From an uncultured Prevotellaceae bacterium (GTDB lineage: Bacteria > Bacteroidota > Bacteroidia > Bacteroidales > Bacteroidaceae), in NCBI GenBank assembly GCA_946539475.1, contig CAMNHM010000069.1:1-14020 (forward strand): a stretch of DNA of 14,020 nt, written 5' to 3'. A program made the position numbers and the translations under genes. Below, piece after piece: positions 6,152-13,706 of the stretch (positions are counted from its first letter, which is position 1; each line of letters starts with the position of its first letter). The notes under the pieces were generated by a model. The model ran no database searches. It saw only the letters and a program-made list of their open reading frames with translations, and was not told where the DNA came from.

Positions 6152-8014
6152 ATGAAGAAAAGCGTTCTATTCCTAGCCGTCCTGCTAGGCATGCTGTATG
6201 GCACACAGGCATCTGCCGCTGAGATTATCTACAGTCGAGGCGACAGCGCCCGTGCCGTCGGCACCAATAGCACCAAGGCTGAAACCTACGACGTGGCGCA
6301 GCGCCTGACCGGCCGAGCCCTGACGGGGCTGAAGGTGAAGGGTGTTCGTATCACCTTCCCTTTCGCCACCGACCTGAGCAATGCCACGGCCTGGCTGTCG
6401 GCAGAGTTGCCAGCCATCAAGAGCCAGCGCATGCAGTCGCCCGACATTGCCACCCAGGAGTTTGAGCCCCGGCGCGGCTATACCGAGGTAACCTTCGCAG
6501 AGCCTTACACCATCACCGACGAAGGTCTCTACGTAGGCTTTACTTTCAAGGTGGCCAAGAGCACCAATCCCCGTCGCCCGTTGGTTGTCACGAGTCAGAG
6601 CACCGTCGACGGACTGTGGATCCACTCCTCCGACATCTATCGCACGGCATGGCACGACCTCGCCTCGGAATGGGGTGACCTGGCCATACAGGTAGTGCTT
6701 GAGGGCGACGACATCCTCGAATATGCCGCCGGTGTGGGACACATCGCCGAGTTCAAGGCGAAGACAGGTGAACCCTCGTCCACTACCGTCGAGATTATCA
6801 ACCACGGCACGGCAGGCATCCACTCCTTCGACTACACCTACGCCATCGCCGGGCTTACCGAGACCCGTCATGTCGACCTGCCCAGGAGCCAGCAGCTGCC
6901 AGGCATTTTCGGACGCTCCACGACCATCGAGGTTGAGCTGCCTGCCGTTGCCGAGAAAGGTGCTTATCCTGTGACGATCGACATTACGCATGTCGACGGC
7001 CATGCCAACCTCGACCCTTCCCATGAGGGCGAGGGCCTTGCCAACCTCTTCCACACGATGCCCCACCACCGCGCCGTACTGGAAGAGTACACCGGCACAT
7101 GGTGTGGCTACTGTCCGCGAGGCTTCGTCGGCCTGGAGGAGATGGCCCGTCTCTATCCCGAGGACTTCATTGGCATCTCCTACCACAACCGCGACCCAAT
7201 GGAGGTGATGAGCTCCGGCCAGTTCCCCAACAGCTTTGCAGGCTTCCCCGCCGCTTTTATCGACCGTGCTATGCAGACCGACGCCTTCAGTGGGATGGCC
7301 TCCGGCAAGGTGTTTGGCATAGCCGATATATGGCAGCATGTGTGCAACGTCGCAGCCCCTGCTGAGGTCGACGTCGAGTCGGAGTGGACCGAGGACAGCG
7401 TGCTAAGGGCCACAGCACTGGTCACCTTCCCTGTAGGACGCGTTAGCGACTGCCCCTACGAGGTGGGCTTCATCCTTGTCAGCGACGGTCTGAAGGGCAC
7501 CACCAGCCAGTGGAAGCAGGCCAACTACTACAGCGGCGAGACGGGATGGCCATCGTCGATGGATGAGTTCACCAAAGGCGGTTCCTACATCGATGGGCTC
7601 ACCTACAACTTCGTCATCGTCGCCCGTTCAGGCGTCAGCGGCATCGAGGGCTCGCTGCAGCTGCCCATTGAGGAAGACGTGGCACAGACGGTGACCTACG
7701 ACTTCGACATCCGCCAAGTGGTGAACACCAGCGGACAGCCTGTCATACAGGACAAGAACAACCTGCGCGTCATCGCCCTGCTCTTCGACAAGGAGTCGGG
7801 AGAGATTCTTAATGCCAACAAAGCTCCTGCCGGCCTCTCTTCGCTCGAGACCAGCATCTGCCGTCCTGCCACGACGGCCGACGAGCGTGTGCGCTCCACG
7901 CGTCTGCACGACCTGCAGGGCCGTTCCATCACCCTGCCCCGGCAAGGTCGTCTCTACATCCAGACCGAGACGCTCATGGACGGCAGCAAACGCACCCGAA
8001 AGATCATCCGATAG
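6152..8014 (+). CDS. Exported Omp28-like protein with thioredoxin-fold CGYC motif
   Basis: The 620-residue product has a signal peptide (residues 1-22, cleavage likely at QASA-AE). It then has a long beta-rich N-terminal part (about 23-300) with no motif I recognise. The thioredoxin-like region starts near 303: EEYTGTWCGYCPRG with the redox pair Cys318 and Cys321, followed by a segment (EDFIGISYHNRD) typical of Omp28-related Bacteroidetes proteins. Beyond it is another beta-type region, and the last 40 residues hold HDLQGR and the basic end DGSKRTRKIIR, a tail like that of the upstream gene. The protein is probably exported to the surface or medium, where a CxxC pair could act as a thiol-disulfide oxidoreductase or be structural. 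Gene spacing (25 bp) and the shared tail type suggest a functional pair with the upstream product. No strong ribosome binding site is visible before the ATG. Confidence 0.85.
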   Translation: MKKSVLFLAVLLGMLYGTQASAAEIIYSRGDSARAVGTNSTKAETYDVAQRLTGRALTGLKVKGVRITFPFATDLSNATAWLSAELPAIKSQRMQSPDIATQEFEPRRGYTEVTFAEPYTITDEGLYVGFTFKVAKSTNPRRPLVVTSQSTVDGLWIHSSDIYRTAWHDLASEWGDLAIQVVLEGDDILEYAAGVGHIAEFKAKTGEPSSTTVEIINHGTAGIHSFDYTYAIAGLTETRHVDLPRSQQLPGIFGRSTTIEVELPAVAEKGAYPVTIDITHVDGHANLDPSHEGEGLANLFHTMPHHRAVLEEYTGTWCGYCPRGFVGLEEMARLYPEDFIGISYHNRDPMEVMSSGQFPNSFAGFPAAFIDRAMQTDAFSGMASGKVFGIADIWQHVCNVAAPAEVDVESEWTEDSVLRATALVTFPVGRVSDCPYEVGFILVSDGLKGTTSQWKQANYYSGETGWPSSMDEFTKGGSYIDGLTYNFVIVARSGVSGIEGSLQLPIEEDVAQTVTYDFDIRQVVNTSGQPVIQDKNNLRVIALLFDKESGEILNANKAPAGLSSLETSICRPATTADERVRSTRLHDLQGRSITLPRQGRLYIQTETLMDGSKRTRKIIR

Positions 8015-8035
8015 GACGGTTATTCTTGTACGCAG

Positions 8036-8079
8036 AAAAACGCGGAAAGACACTATAAGCAGTGTTCTTCCGCGTTTTT
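8036..8079. terminator. Bidirectional intrinsic terminator between convergent operons
   Basis: A long imperfect hairpin: the left arm is 8036-8054 and the right arm 8061-8079, with a 6-nt loop. The outer 12 bp (AAAAACGCGGAA with TTCCGCGTTTTT) are perfect, followed inward by one mismatch and six more pairs including one G-T. The arms end in T5 on either strand, so it can stop both the rightward transcript ending at 8014 and the leftward transcript ending at 8130. Confidence 0.85.
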
Positions 8080-8129
8080 CATGCCTATGACGAGGCAACC
8101 TTACCGGCACCTACGCAAGCAGGACAGCG

Positions 8130-8771
8130 TTACAAGCTCTCGACGAATGCCCGTGTGGTATCAAAGCTCTGAGCCGCCACCTGCGACCAGAAGTCGTGAT
8201 ACTGCGAGGCATTGGTGTCGCGCAGGGGGATGTCGCTGATGACACGGAAGGAGACGAACGGCACCTTGTTCAGATAACACGTATGGGCGATGGCAGCCGA
8301 CTCCATGTCGACGGCTCGTGCCTCAGGGAAATGGCCGATGATACTGCGCATCTTCTCCTTCGAGTCGACGAACCAGTCGCCCGTGACGATCAGCCCGGCA
8401 TGTACACGAGCGGTCGGTGGCAGCTCCATCGCCTTCTTCAGCAGGTAGGGGTCGGCCTTGAAACGCGGCGGCAGCCCTTGCACCTGACCGTAGTACGACG
8501 ACCCGTCGAGGGCCGTTCCGCAGTACACATCGTGGTAAGCCGTCTCCGTACTCACCACAACGTCCCTCACCTCTATCTCCTCGCCATTGCCTCCGGCGCA
8601 TCCTGACGAGATGATACAGTCGGGCCTCTGCTCATTGATCATACGCTGCACGCCAAGGGCAGCGTTCACCTTGCCAATGCCACACTTCTCAACGATGACC
8701 TGACTGCCATCGAACACCTGGCGCAGCTGTTGCAGCTCGCGATCCATAGCGACAATAATTCCTATCTTCAT
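8130..8771 (-). CDS. mtnN: 5'-methylthioadenosine/S-adenosylhomocysteine nucleosidase
   Basis: This enzyme (Pfs, MTAN) hydrolyses MTA and S-adenosylhomocysteine to adenine and the thioribose product; from SAH it makes S-ribosylhomocysteine, the substrate of LuxS. The 213-residue cytoplasmic protein has the family start MKIGIIVAMDRE with Glu12, the SSGCAGG glycine block (55-61), the AVDMESAA signature with Met156 and Glu157, and RVISD with Asp180. These correspond to the catalytic and binding residues known for the E. coli enzyme. It is somewhat shorter than the E. coli protein of about 232 residues. The ATG (8769-8771) overlaps the stop of the upstream exported peptidase-like gene as ATGA, so the two are translationally coupled. 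The bidirectional terminator lies 50 bp downstream. Its pathway partner luxS is about 4 kb away in a different operon. Confidence 0.95.
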   Translation of the reverse strand: MKIGIIVAMDRELQQLRQVFDGSQVIVEKCGIGKVNAALGVQRMINEQRPDCIISSGCAGGNGEEIEVRDVVVSTETAYHDVYCGTALDGSSYYGQVQGLPPRFKADPYLLKKAMELPPTARVHAGLIVTGDWFVDSKEKMRSIIGHFPEARAVDMESAAIAHTCYLNKVPFVSFRVISDIPLRDTNASQYHDFWSQVAAQSFDTTRAFVESL

Positions 8772-10930
8772 CGGCTTACGATTTTGCGTCCGTTCATAAT
8801 ATAGATGCCTTTCGAAGGTGCGCCTTTCAGCGGCCGTCCCTGTAGGTCGAAATATCTGCTCTCAACAGTCGGGTTGGCCATAATCGGCGATACGCCCGTA
8901 GGGTCAGCATAGTCTATCTGCGTCAGCTCGGCACCCGCCCGCTGACTGTCGATATGCACGCGGAAGACGAACCGGGCCACCGCTTCCCTACCCGACTTGG
9001 TCTTGTAGCGCAGGGCCTGTCCGATGGTGTAGGTCTTACCCGTCTGGCAACGGCTGGGATACTGGCCGATATTAAATGACAGCGACCCCGTCTGCAACTC
9101 GCTGTAGACCGTGCTGCCGCCATCAGTATAGCTGCATACCGCTCCGTTAGCGTTGAACCAGTGCCCATAGCCGTTGGCCGTGCTGCCACTGCTGGCCAGG
9201 TCGAGTGAGCCGGGCTTCAGTGCGTAGAACATCATGCGTCCGGCCGACGGACCAGCAGCAGAGTACTGCTGCAGCAGCGACGAGATAGTCGAGGGGTCGA
9301 CCTGCAGGGCGGTGCCCAGCTTTGCCAGTGCCTGTCCGCCGACGCTGACAGCCGTGGCGTCGTAGGTCGTCCGGCGAGGCATATAGACGTCGTAGGTCAG
9401 GGTGATGTCGGCCACCTCACGTCCGTCGAGCGTCGGACTGACGTAGACCGTGGCACGGCTGCCCAGGTCCGTTCCCTCGAGACTGAACCTGTAAGGCCAG
9501 TGCTCTGCATTGTCAGCCTTCTCCGTCCAGCGGTGCTGCACATATTTCTTGGGGGCCGGCGAGACGATTAGCCAGAGGCCCTTAGTACCCTCAGGCACGG
9601 TCATCACGACATCGGCTGTCACCTCCGACGTACCCTCACAATAGAGGCTGTCCTCGTTGAAATAGCGCCGTGTGCCGTCGTTCAACAATGCCACATAGCC
9701 CAGTCGGAACGCACGCTGGCTGGGCGACGACGGACGTATGTAGGAGGTCCTGCCGGTCTTGCCCCAGACGGTCTCGCCATTGAGCATCTCGGCAGGGTCG
9801 CCGTCGGCCAGTCGCGAGGCGGCACGCAGGGCTGTGAAGTGAGTCGTCACCGTCGTCCCTGCCTCTGGCACCTGCAGCGGCACGATGTTGAAGCCCGTCG
9901 ACTGCGGCGTGCTAGCCAGTGCCACCTGATAGCTGCCGTCGTCGGTCATCACACAGCGGTAGTCAAAATCGCCGATATAGGGGTCGCGATAGGGTCGGCA
10001 GGCCTCGAGGTCCCAGGTTGCCAAGTGAGCGGCATAGTCATAGTAGAGGCGGAAGAGGCCCTTGGCATCGAGGCCCTTCAAGGCCATCAGCGCCTGGTTG
10101 AAGTCGGTGGCATTGCCTGCCGACTGTCCCGTCATGGGCTGCCGCCATATCTGGCCTACGGTCGTCAGGTCATTGTAGTACTGGCAGAGGTAGTAGTGCA
10201 TCCAATAGCTCTGGTAGCGATGCCACTCGTGAGAATAGGCATAGTTGTGGGAGCGACGGAAGACGCCGATGCTCTGGCTGTACATCTCAGCAGGGTACGA
10301 CTGCGCTGCCTGCCACTGGGCGGTCTGTTCCCAGATGGCCTGGCCGTTGCCGCAGGCGAGGTGGAAGCCGGTATTGTCAGAGCCCGACGAGTTGTGGTTG
10401 TTGCCCGAATGGTCGGAGTAACACATGTAGTGGAACGAGTGGCCCACCTCGTGCGCTACGCTGTGGCCCACAGGCTTGCAGGCCGACGGTCCTAGCCAGA
10501 GGGCGCTCACCTCGAAGTCGTAGCCGCCACCGTAGCACACCCAGTCCCTGGTGTGGTTCAGCAGCACCATCACCTTGTACTTCCGCAGGTTGGTCGTCGC
10601 GGGGTCGACGAATCCCAGCTTGTTGATCTCCAGGTCGTAGAACTCCTCACACTTCTTCAGCAGGTCTTGCTCGTCGACATTGTAGGCTGAGGGAGCCTTC
10701 GAGGGCAGCGTCGAGCCATAGCCCTTGTCCCACAGCACGATGACATTCTCCGACTCCACCGACCTGCTCTTCGACCACGTGTACTTGTTCTCCGGGTCGC
10801 TCTCTGCATAGAGCAGGGTGTCGCGCGAGTTAAAGTATCTCCACTCGTCAGGCACGTACATCGTCTTCTGTGCCTGCATCGTCATGGCCGTCAACAGCAC
10901 GGCCATCATAGAAAGAAGTCTTTTCATCAT
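8768..10930 (-). CDS. Exported putative zinc metallopeptidase (DUF6055/DUF4859-like)
   Basis: The 720-residue product has a signal peptide (MMKRLLSMMAVLLTAMTMQA, cleavage likely before Gln21). Residues about 22-330 resemble the DUF6055 family. They include HEVGH at 160-164, a zinc-binding HExxH, and Glu201 in WEQTAQW as a candidate third ligand, a gluzincin-like arrangement. A Ca- or glycan-associated middle region follows. Residues from about 530 to 680 resemble DUF4859, and the last 32 end in the Bacteroidetes-type tail YFDLQGR...KGIYIMNGRKI. Family assignments are from memory and the peptidase activity is inferred. Starts: an in-frame TTG sits at 10933, and ATG at 10930 or 10927; I took 10930. 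A strong promoter lies upstream at 10964-10994. The stop codon overlaps the pfs start. Why an exported protease-like protein should be coupled to a cytoplasmic nucleosidase is not clear. Confidence 0.85.
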   Translation of the reverse strand: MMKRLLSMMAVLLTAMTMQAQKTMYVPDEWRYFNSRDTLLYAESDPENKYTWSKSRSVESENVIVLWDKGYGSTLPSKAPSAYNVDEQDLLKKCEEFYDLEINKLGFVDPATTNLRKYKVMVLLNHTRDWVCYGGGYDFEVSALWLGPSACKPVGHSVAHEVGHSFHYMCYSDHSGNNHNSSGSDNTGFHLACGNGQAIWEQTAQWQAAQSYPAEMYSQSIGVFRRSHNYAYSHEWHRYQSYWMHYYLCQYYNDLTTVGQIWRQPMTGQSAGNATDFNQALMALKGLDAKGLFRLYYDYAAHLATWDLEACRPYRDPYIGDFDYRCVMTDDGSYQVALASTPQSTGFNIVPLQVPEAGTTVTTHFTALRAASRLADGDPAEMLNGETVWGKTGRTSYIRPSSPSQRAFRLGYVALLNDGTRRYFNEDSLYCEGTSEVTADVVMTVPEGTKGLWLIVSPAPKKYVQHRWTEKADNAEHWPYRFSLEGTDLGSRATVYVSPTLDGREVADITLTYDVYMPRRTTYDATAVSVGGQALAKLGTALQVDPSTISSLLQQYSAAGPSAGRMMFYALKPGSLDLASSGSTANGYGHWFNANGAVCSYTDGGSTVYSELQTGSLSFNIGQYPSRCQTGKTYTIGQALRYKTKSGREAVARFVFRVHIDSQRAGAELTQIDYADPTGVSPIMANPTVESRYFDLQGRPLKGAPSKGIYIMNGRKIVSR

Positions 10931-10963
10931 CAACAGTTAGTTAGTAATCTTGCTTTCAGCCTG

Positions 10964-10994
10964 CAAAGGTAGTGCAAATCGGGCAAACCGCAAA
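10964..10994 (-). promoter_or_regulatory. Promoter for the exported peptidase-pfs operon
   Basis: The minus strand carries TTTG (10991-10994), a 19-bp spacer and TACCTTTG (10964-10971), a full consensus match. The expected start of transcription near 10958 gives a leader of about 28 nt before the ATG at 10930. It is divergent to the pectate lyase promoter about 100 bp away. Confidence 0.75.
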
Positions 10995-11067
10995 ACAATT
11001 CGCCGTTTATTTCCGGGTCACACGACAAAAAATAGCCCCACCATGCCGTTATTCTCATTTTTTTGGC

Positions 11068-11075
11068 TAACTTTG
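11068..11075 (+). promoter_or_regulatory. -7 box for the pectate lyase-like gene
   Basis: TAACTTTG matches the TAnnTTTG consensus 57 bp before the ATG at 11133. I found no TTTG at the -33 position, so this promoter could be weak or activator-dependent, which would fit a carbohydrate-degrading gene. Confidence 0.6.
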
Positions 11076-11088
11076 CCGCGAAATCAAT

Positions 11089-11103
11089 CGACGACCATCG
11101 TCG
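11089..11103 (+). other. Perfect small hairpin in the 5' leader of the pectate lyase-like transcript
   Basis: CGACGA, loop CCA, TCGTCG forms a perfect 6-bp stem that would begin within about 10 nt of the predicted transcription start. It could protect the 5' end of the mRNA. It is not followed by a T-run, so it is not a terminator. Confidence 0.4.
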
Positions 11104-11132
11104 CCTTCCACTAACAACATTATTTACGACTT

Positions 11133-12377
11133 ATGAGACCAGCACTCTTCACTACCCTCCTAATGCTATCCTCAGCAACCGTCCTGGCCCAGCAGCCCGC
11201 CTTCCCTGGTGCCGAGGGCTATGGCGCCTATGCCTCGGGCGGACGCGGATGCCCTGTAGTACACGTCACCAACCTCAATGCCGACGGCCCGGGGTCGCTA
11301 GCCGACGCCGTCAGCCAGCCGGGACGCTTCGTCGTCTTCGATGTGGGCGGCATCATCGACATCACGGGCAAGAACATCACCATTGCCAGCAACATCACCA
11401 TCGCCGGACAGACGGCACCCTCGCCAGGCATCACCATTTACGGCGGACGCGTCATAGTCACCAACTCGCGCAACGTCGTCCTACGCTATCTACGCATGCG
11501 TGGCGGCAAGAGTGTCAGCCGAGGAAAGTGCACACTGACGCTCGACTACTGCCGCAACCTCATCATGGACCACTGTTCCCTCTCCTGGGGACCGTGGGAC
11601 AATGCCCATATCAAGGATGCCGACAGCATCACCTGGCAACACTGCATCAACAGCGAGGGCATCGAGCCCCAGCGCTTCGGAGCGATCACCGACGGCACGC
11701 GCCACTGGACCATCCACCACTGCCTGTGGGCCAACAACAAGAGCCGCAACCCGAAGATGAAGTGTTACGTGCAGTACTACAACAACGTTGTCTACAACTA
11801 CGGCAACGGCGTCGTGGGAGGACACTCTGCCGGCGACCACTACCAGGACGTCGTGAACAACTATTTCATTGCCGGCCCCAACGGCTCGGAGAAGTATTTC
11901 GACAACTGGACAGCTACTGACCACCTCTACTGCTCGGGCAACTACTTCGACGGCAACCGCGACGGCCGGCTGAACGGCTCGCCCGTCGACGCCCACCCTG
12001 CGGCCACGCGAATGGAGCGTCCGAACTTCCAGACCACACACCCCATGAACGTAGAGACGGCTGAGCAGGCCTACCACACCATTGTAGCACAGGCAGGAGC
12101 ATCGCTCAATCGCGACGTCCACGACCAGCGCATCATCGGGCAGCTCTCCTCACTGGGCACCGAGGGAGCCTTCATCGACAACGAGGACAGCGTGGGAGGC
12201 ATCGGCAAACTGCCCACGAAGCGCCACCCAAAGCGCTACGACCGCGACAACGACGGCATCGACGACCGCTGGGAGCGTGCCCACGGCCTCGACCCGAAGC
12301 ACGACGATGCCAGCGACTACACCCTGGGCGGCGGCTACACCAACATCGAGCACTTCGTCAACAGTCTCGCTCACTAG
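11133..12377 (+). CDS. Exported pectate lyase-like polysaccharide lyase (PL1 type)
   Basis: The 414-residue protein has a signal peptide (cleavage likely after Ala19, LA-QQ) and then AFPGAEGYGAYASGGRG, the hallmark opening of Bacteroidetes pectate-lyase-like proteins. A right-handed parallel beta-helix follows, shown by repeated N/I/V-rich turns (for example NITIASNITIAGQTAP at 81-96, NVVLRYLRMRGG at 114-125, NLIMDHCSLSWG). SRNPK at 204-208 probably supplies the catalytic Arg205. Residues about 350-372 (DRDNDGIDDRWERAHGLDP) are a Ca-binding thrombospondin type 3-like repeat, ending in YTNIEHFVNSL, a tail common to these lyases. It would cleave pectate or related polyuronates by beta-elimination outside the cell. 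It has no lipobox. No SusC/SusD pair or other lyase lies in the window, so it is not in a recognisable utilisation locus here. The substrate is inferred from the family. Confidence 0.88.
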   Translation: MRPALFTTLLMLSSATVLAQQPAFPGAEGYGAYASGGRGCPVVHVTNLNADGPGSLADAVSQPGRFVVFDVGGIIDITGKNITIASNITIAGQTAPSPGITIYGGRVIVTNSRNVVLRYLRMRGGKSVSRGKCTLTLDYCRNLIMDHCSLSWGPWDNAHIKDADSITWQHCINSEGIEPQRFGAITDGTRHWTIHHCLWANNKSRNPKMKCYVQYYNNVVYNYGNGVVGGHSAGDHYQDVVNNYFIAGPNGSEKYFDNWTATDHLYCSGNYFDGNRDGRLNGSPVDAHPAATRMERPNFQTTHPMNVETAEQAYHTIVAQAGASLNRDVHDQRIIGQLSSLGTEGAFIDNEDSVGGIGKLPTKRHPKRYDRDNDGIDDRWERAHGLDPKHDDASDYTLGGGYTNIEHFVNSLAH

Positions 12378-12420
12378 CCTGCGCGAAAGCATTCAGCCTA
12401 TCCCATTCAGCTGCCGCCGG

Positions 12421-13551
12421 TCAGAGGGCGAAGCCGATTCCCAGGCGCACCACTCCCAGGCTGCCGTAGCCCAGCTCTCCGAAGAAATGGAAGTTGTCAC
12501 CGCCAAAGGCAACGCCCAGGGCGGTCATCTGGTAGGCCATGCGCCATTTCATCTTGTCCGTGCTATCGGTGAAGAGTGGCTCCGCCTCGACGGGTGCAGT
12601 GTAATCGGGAGAATAGAACACCCAGGGATAACGCTCGTAGCTGAACGTGAGGTGGTGGCGCAGCGCCCCTAAGGCGATGCGCGAGTAGCAGCGGCAGCCG
12701 CTGACTTCGTACCAGGTGTACCGCACTGAGGGGGCTACGACGAAGAAGCGGCAGAACTCCGAAGCGTTGGCATATTCTTCCGGATGGGTCTCAGGGGTGA
12801 TGACTTCGCCCTGAAAGTCATAGTACGCAGAGTAGCCTTCTCGCGAAATGCTCCAATCGGCCAGCACTCCTATGTCCCATTTCCTATTGAGTCGGTAGTG
12901 GTACTCCACGCCGGCCTGCACGTAGGCATCGCCGACAAGGTCGAAGCACTCACCAACAGTCGTCAGCTCATATCGATTCAGATAGCAGTCCAGCATCCTG
13001 TCTCTGTCGTGTCCGGCCTGACAGCTGCCGAAGCCCAGGCTGCCACGCAGTTCGTGCCGACAGAAGTGTTCTGGCAGTTGCCGTGCACGCTGCCGTGCCT
13101 GCACCAGCTCGATCTCCGCCTTGGCCAGTCGCAGCGAGTCGGCCCTTTGCAGCGAGTCGGCCTGGGAGTATGGCGCGCCGGGGGTGATGAAAAAGTAGTC
13201 CTGAGCCGGCACGCTGGCAGCATTCGTAAGGAGGTCGACGACGAGAGGGACACCATAGAAGGCATCCAGCACAGCCCAGGGGTTGCAGGAATTGCTCAGT
13301 ATGATGTCGCTGAACGCATAGTTCTCGGAGGTGATTTGTATGTGCTGACCGCCTAGGCTGCGGCGCTTGACCTCGACAGTGGCAGGCAGCGACACGTCTC
13401 GGTACACACCCTTGGAGGTGGCTATGGTCACCGGCTCGCCGACGTCGCCGTCGATACGAATCTTGGCTGTGCTGCCAGATATGATCGTTGCGCACGACGA
13501 GCAGAGCATCGCCACCAGCATCAGCACAAGGATGTCGTTTGTAAGTTTCAT
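12421..13551 (-). CDS. Putative lipoprotein with PEGA-like N-domain and beta-barrel-like C-terminus
   Basis: The 376-residue product starts MKLTNDILVLMLVAMLCSSC, a lipoprotein signal with Cys20 as the lipidated residue, followed by ATIISGS, a start typical of Bacteroidetes lipoproteins. Residues about 30-100 look like a PEGA-type beta domain. A charged, Arg/Ala/Gln-rich helical segment (about 120-151) contains a six-residue repeat. From about 200 to the end the sequence is aromatic and alternating, and it ends GVVRLGIGFAL, as outer membrane barrel strands do. I chose the ATG at 13551 over the GTG at 13560. The ends converge with the pectate lyase gene (43 bp apart) with no obvious terminator. 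Function is unknown; an outer membrane location is likely. Confidence 0.78.
   Translation of the reverse strand: MKLTNDILVLMLVAMLCSSCATIISGSTAKIRIDGDVGEPVTIATSKGVYRDVSLPATVEVKRRSLGGQHIQITSENYAFSDIILSNSCNPWAVLDAFYGVPLVVDLLTNAASVPAQDYFFITPGAPYSQADSLQRADSLRLAKAEIELVQARQRARQLPEHFCRHELRGSLGFGSCQAGHDRDRMLDCYLNRYELTTVGECFDLVGDAYVQAGVEYHYRLNRKWDIGVLADWSISREGYSAYYDFQGEVITPETHPEEYANASEFCRFFVVAPSVRYTWYEVSGCRCYSRIALGALRHHLTFSYERYPWVFYSPDYTAPVEAEPLFTDSTDKMKWRMAYQMTALGVAFGGDNFHFFGELGYGSLGVVRLGIGFAL
13131..13162 (-). repeat. 18-bp in-frame direct repeat in the lipoprotein gene
   Basis: The 14-mer GCAGCGAGTCGGCC occurs at 13131-13144 and again at 13149-13162, a period of 18 bp. It encodes the tandem hexapeptides ADSLQR and ADSLRL in the helical linker. 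The period is a multiple of three, so copy-number change would lengthen the linker without breaking the frame. Confidence 0.7.
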
Positions 13552-13575
13552 CGTTTTCACTGGTTGATGGTTCTA

Positions 13576-13583
13576 CAAAGATA
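13576..13583 (-). promoter_or_regulatory. -7 box for the lipoprotein gene
   Basis: On the minus strand TATCTTTG matches TAnnTTTG, 24 bp before the ATG at 13551. No good TTTG -33 box is seen at the expected spacing. Confidence 0.5.
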
Positions 13584-13690
13584 AACGCTGAGAGCCTGAA
13601 ATCTTGCACACAAGCAGAGAATTTTAACGCTTTTTATCCATTCTCGTGCCGAAGATGACGGAAAGCGAACGGAATGTCGCGAAAAAAACG

Positions 13691-13698
13691 TACTTTTG
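13691..13698 (+). promoter_or_regulatory. -7 box for the DMT transporter gene, 8 bp from its ATG
   Basis: TACTTTTG matches TAnnTTTG. Eight bases separate it from the ATG at 13707, so the transcript would be leaderless or nearly so, much as for luxS. No TTTG box lies 19-21 bp upstream. Confidence 0.5.
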
Positions 13699-13706
13699 CA
13701 CCCCGT

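Noticed and set aside
6185..7339. Long minus-strand open frame (384 codons) opposite the Omp28-like gene
   Set aside because: It is antisense to a gene with a signal peptide and CGYC motif, has Gly/Val/Asp-rich low-information translation and no recognisable domain.
9839..10495. 218-codon plus-strand frame inside the exported peptidase-like gene
   Set aside because: It is antisense to the HEVGH-encoding region, with arginine- and valine-rich translation, no motif and no promoter.
12378..12420. Possible terminator between the convergent pectate lyase and lipoprotein genes
   Set aside because: No stable stem with a T-run is visible in these 43 bp.
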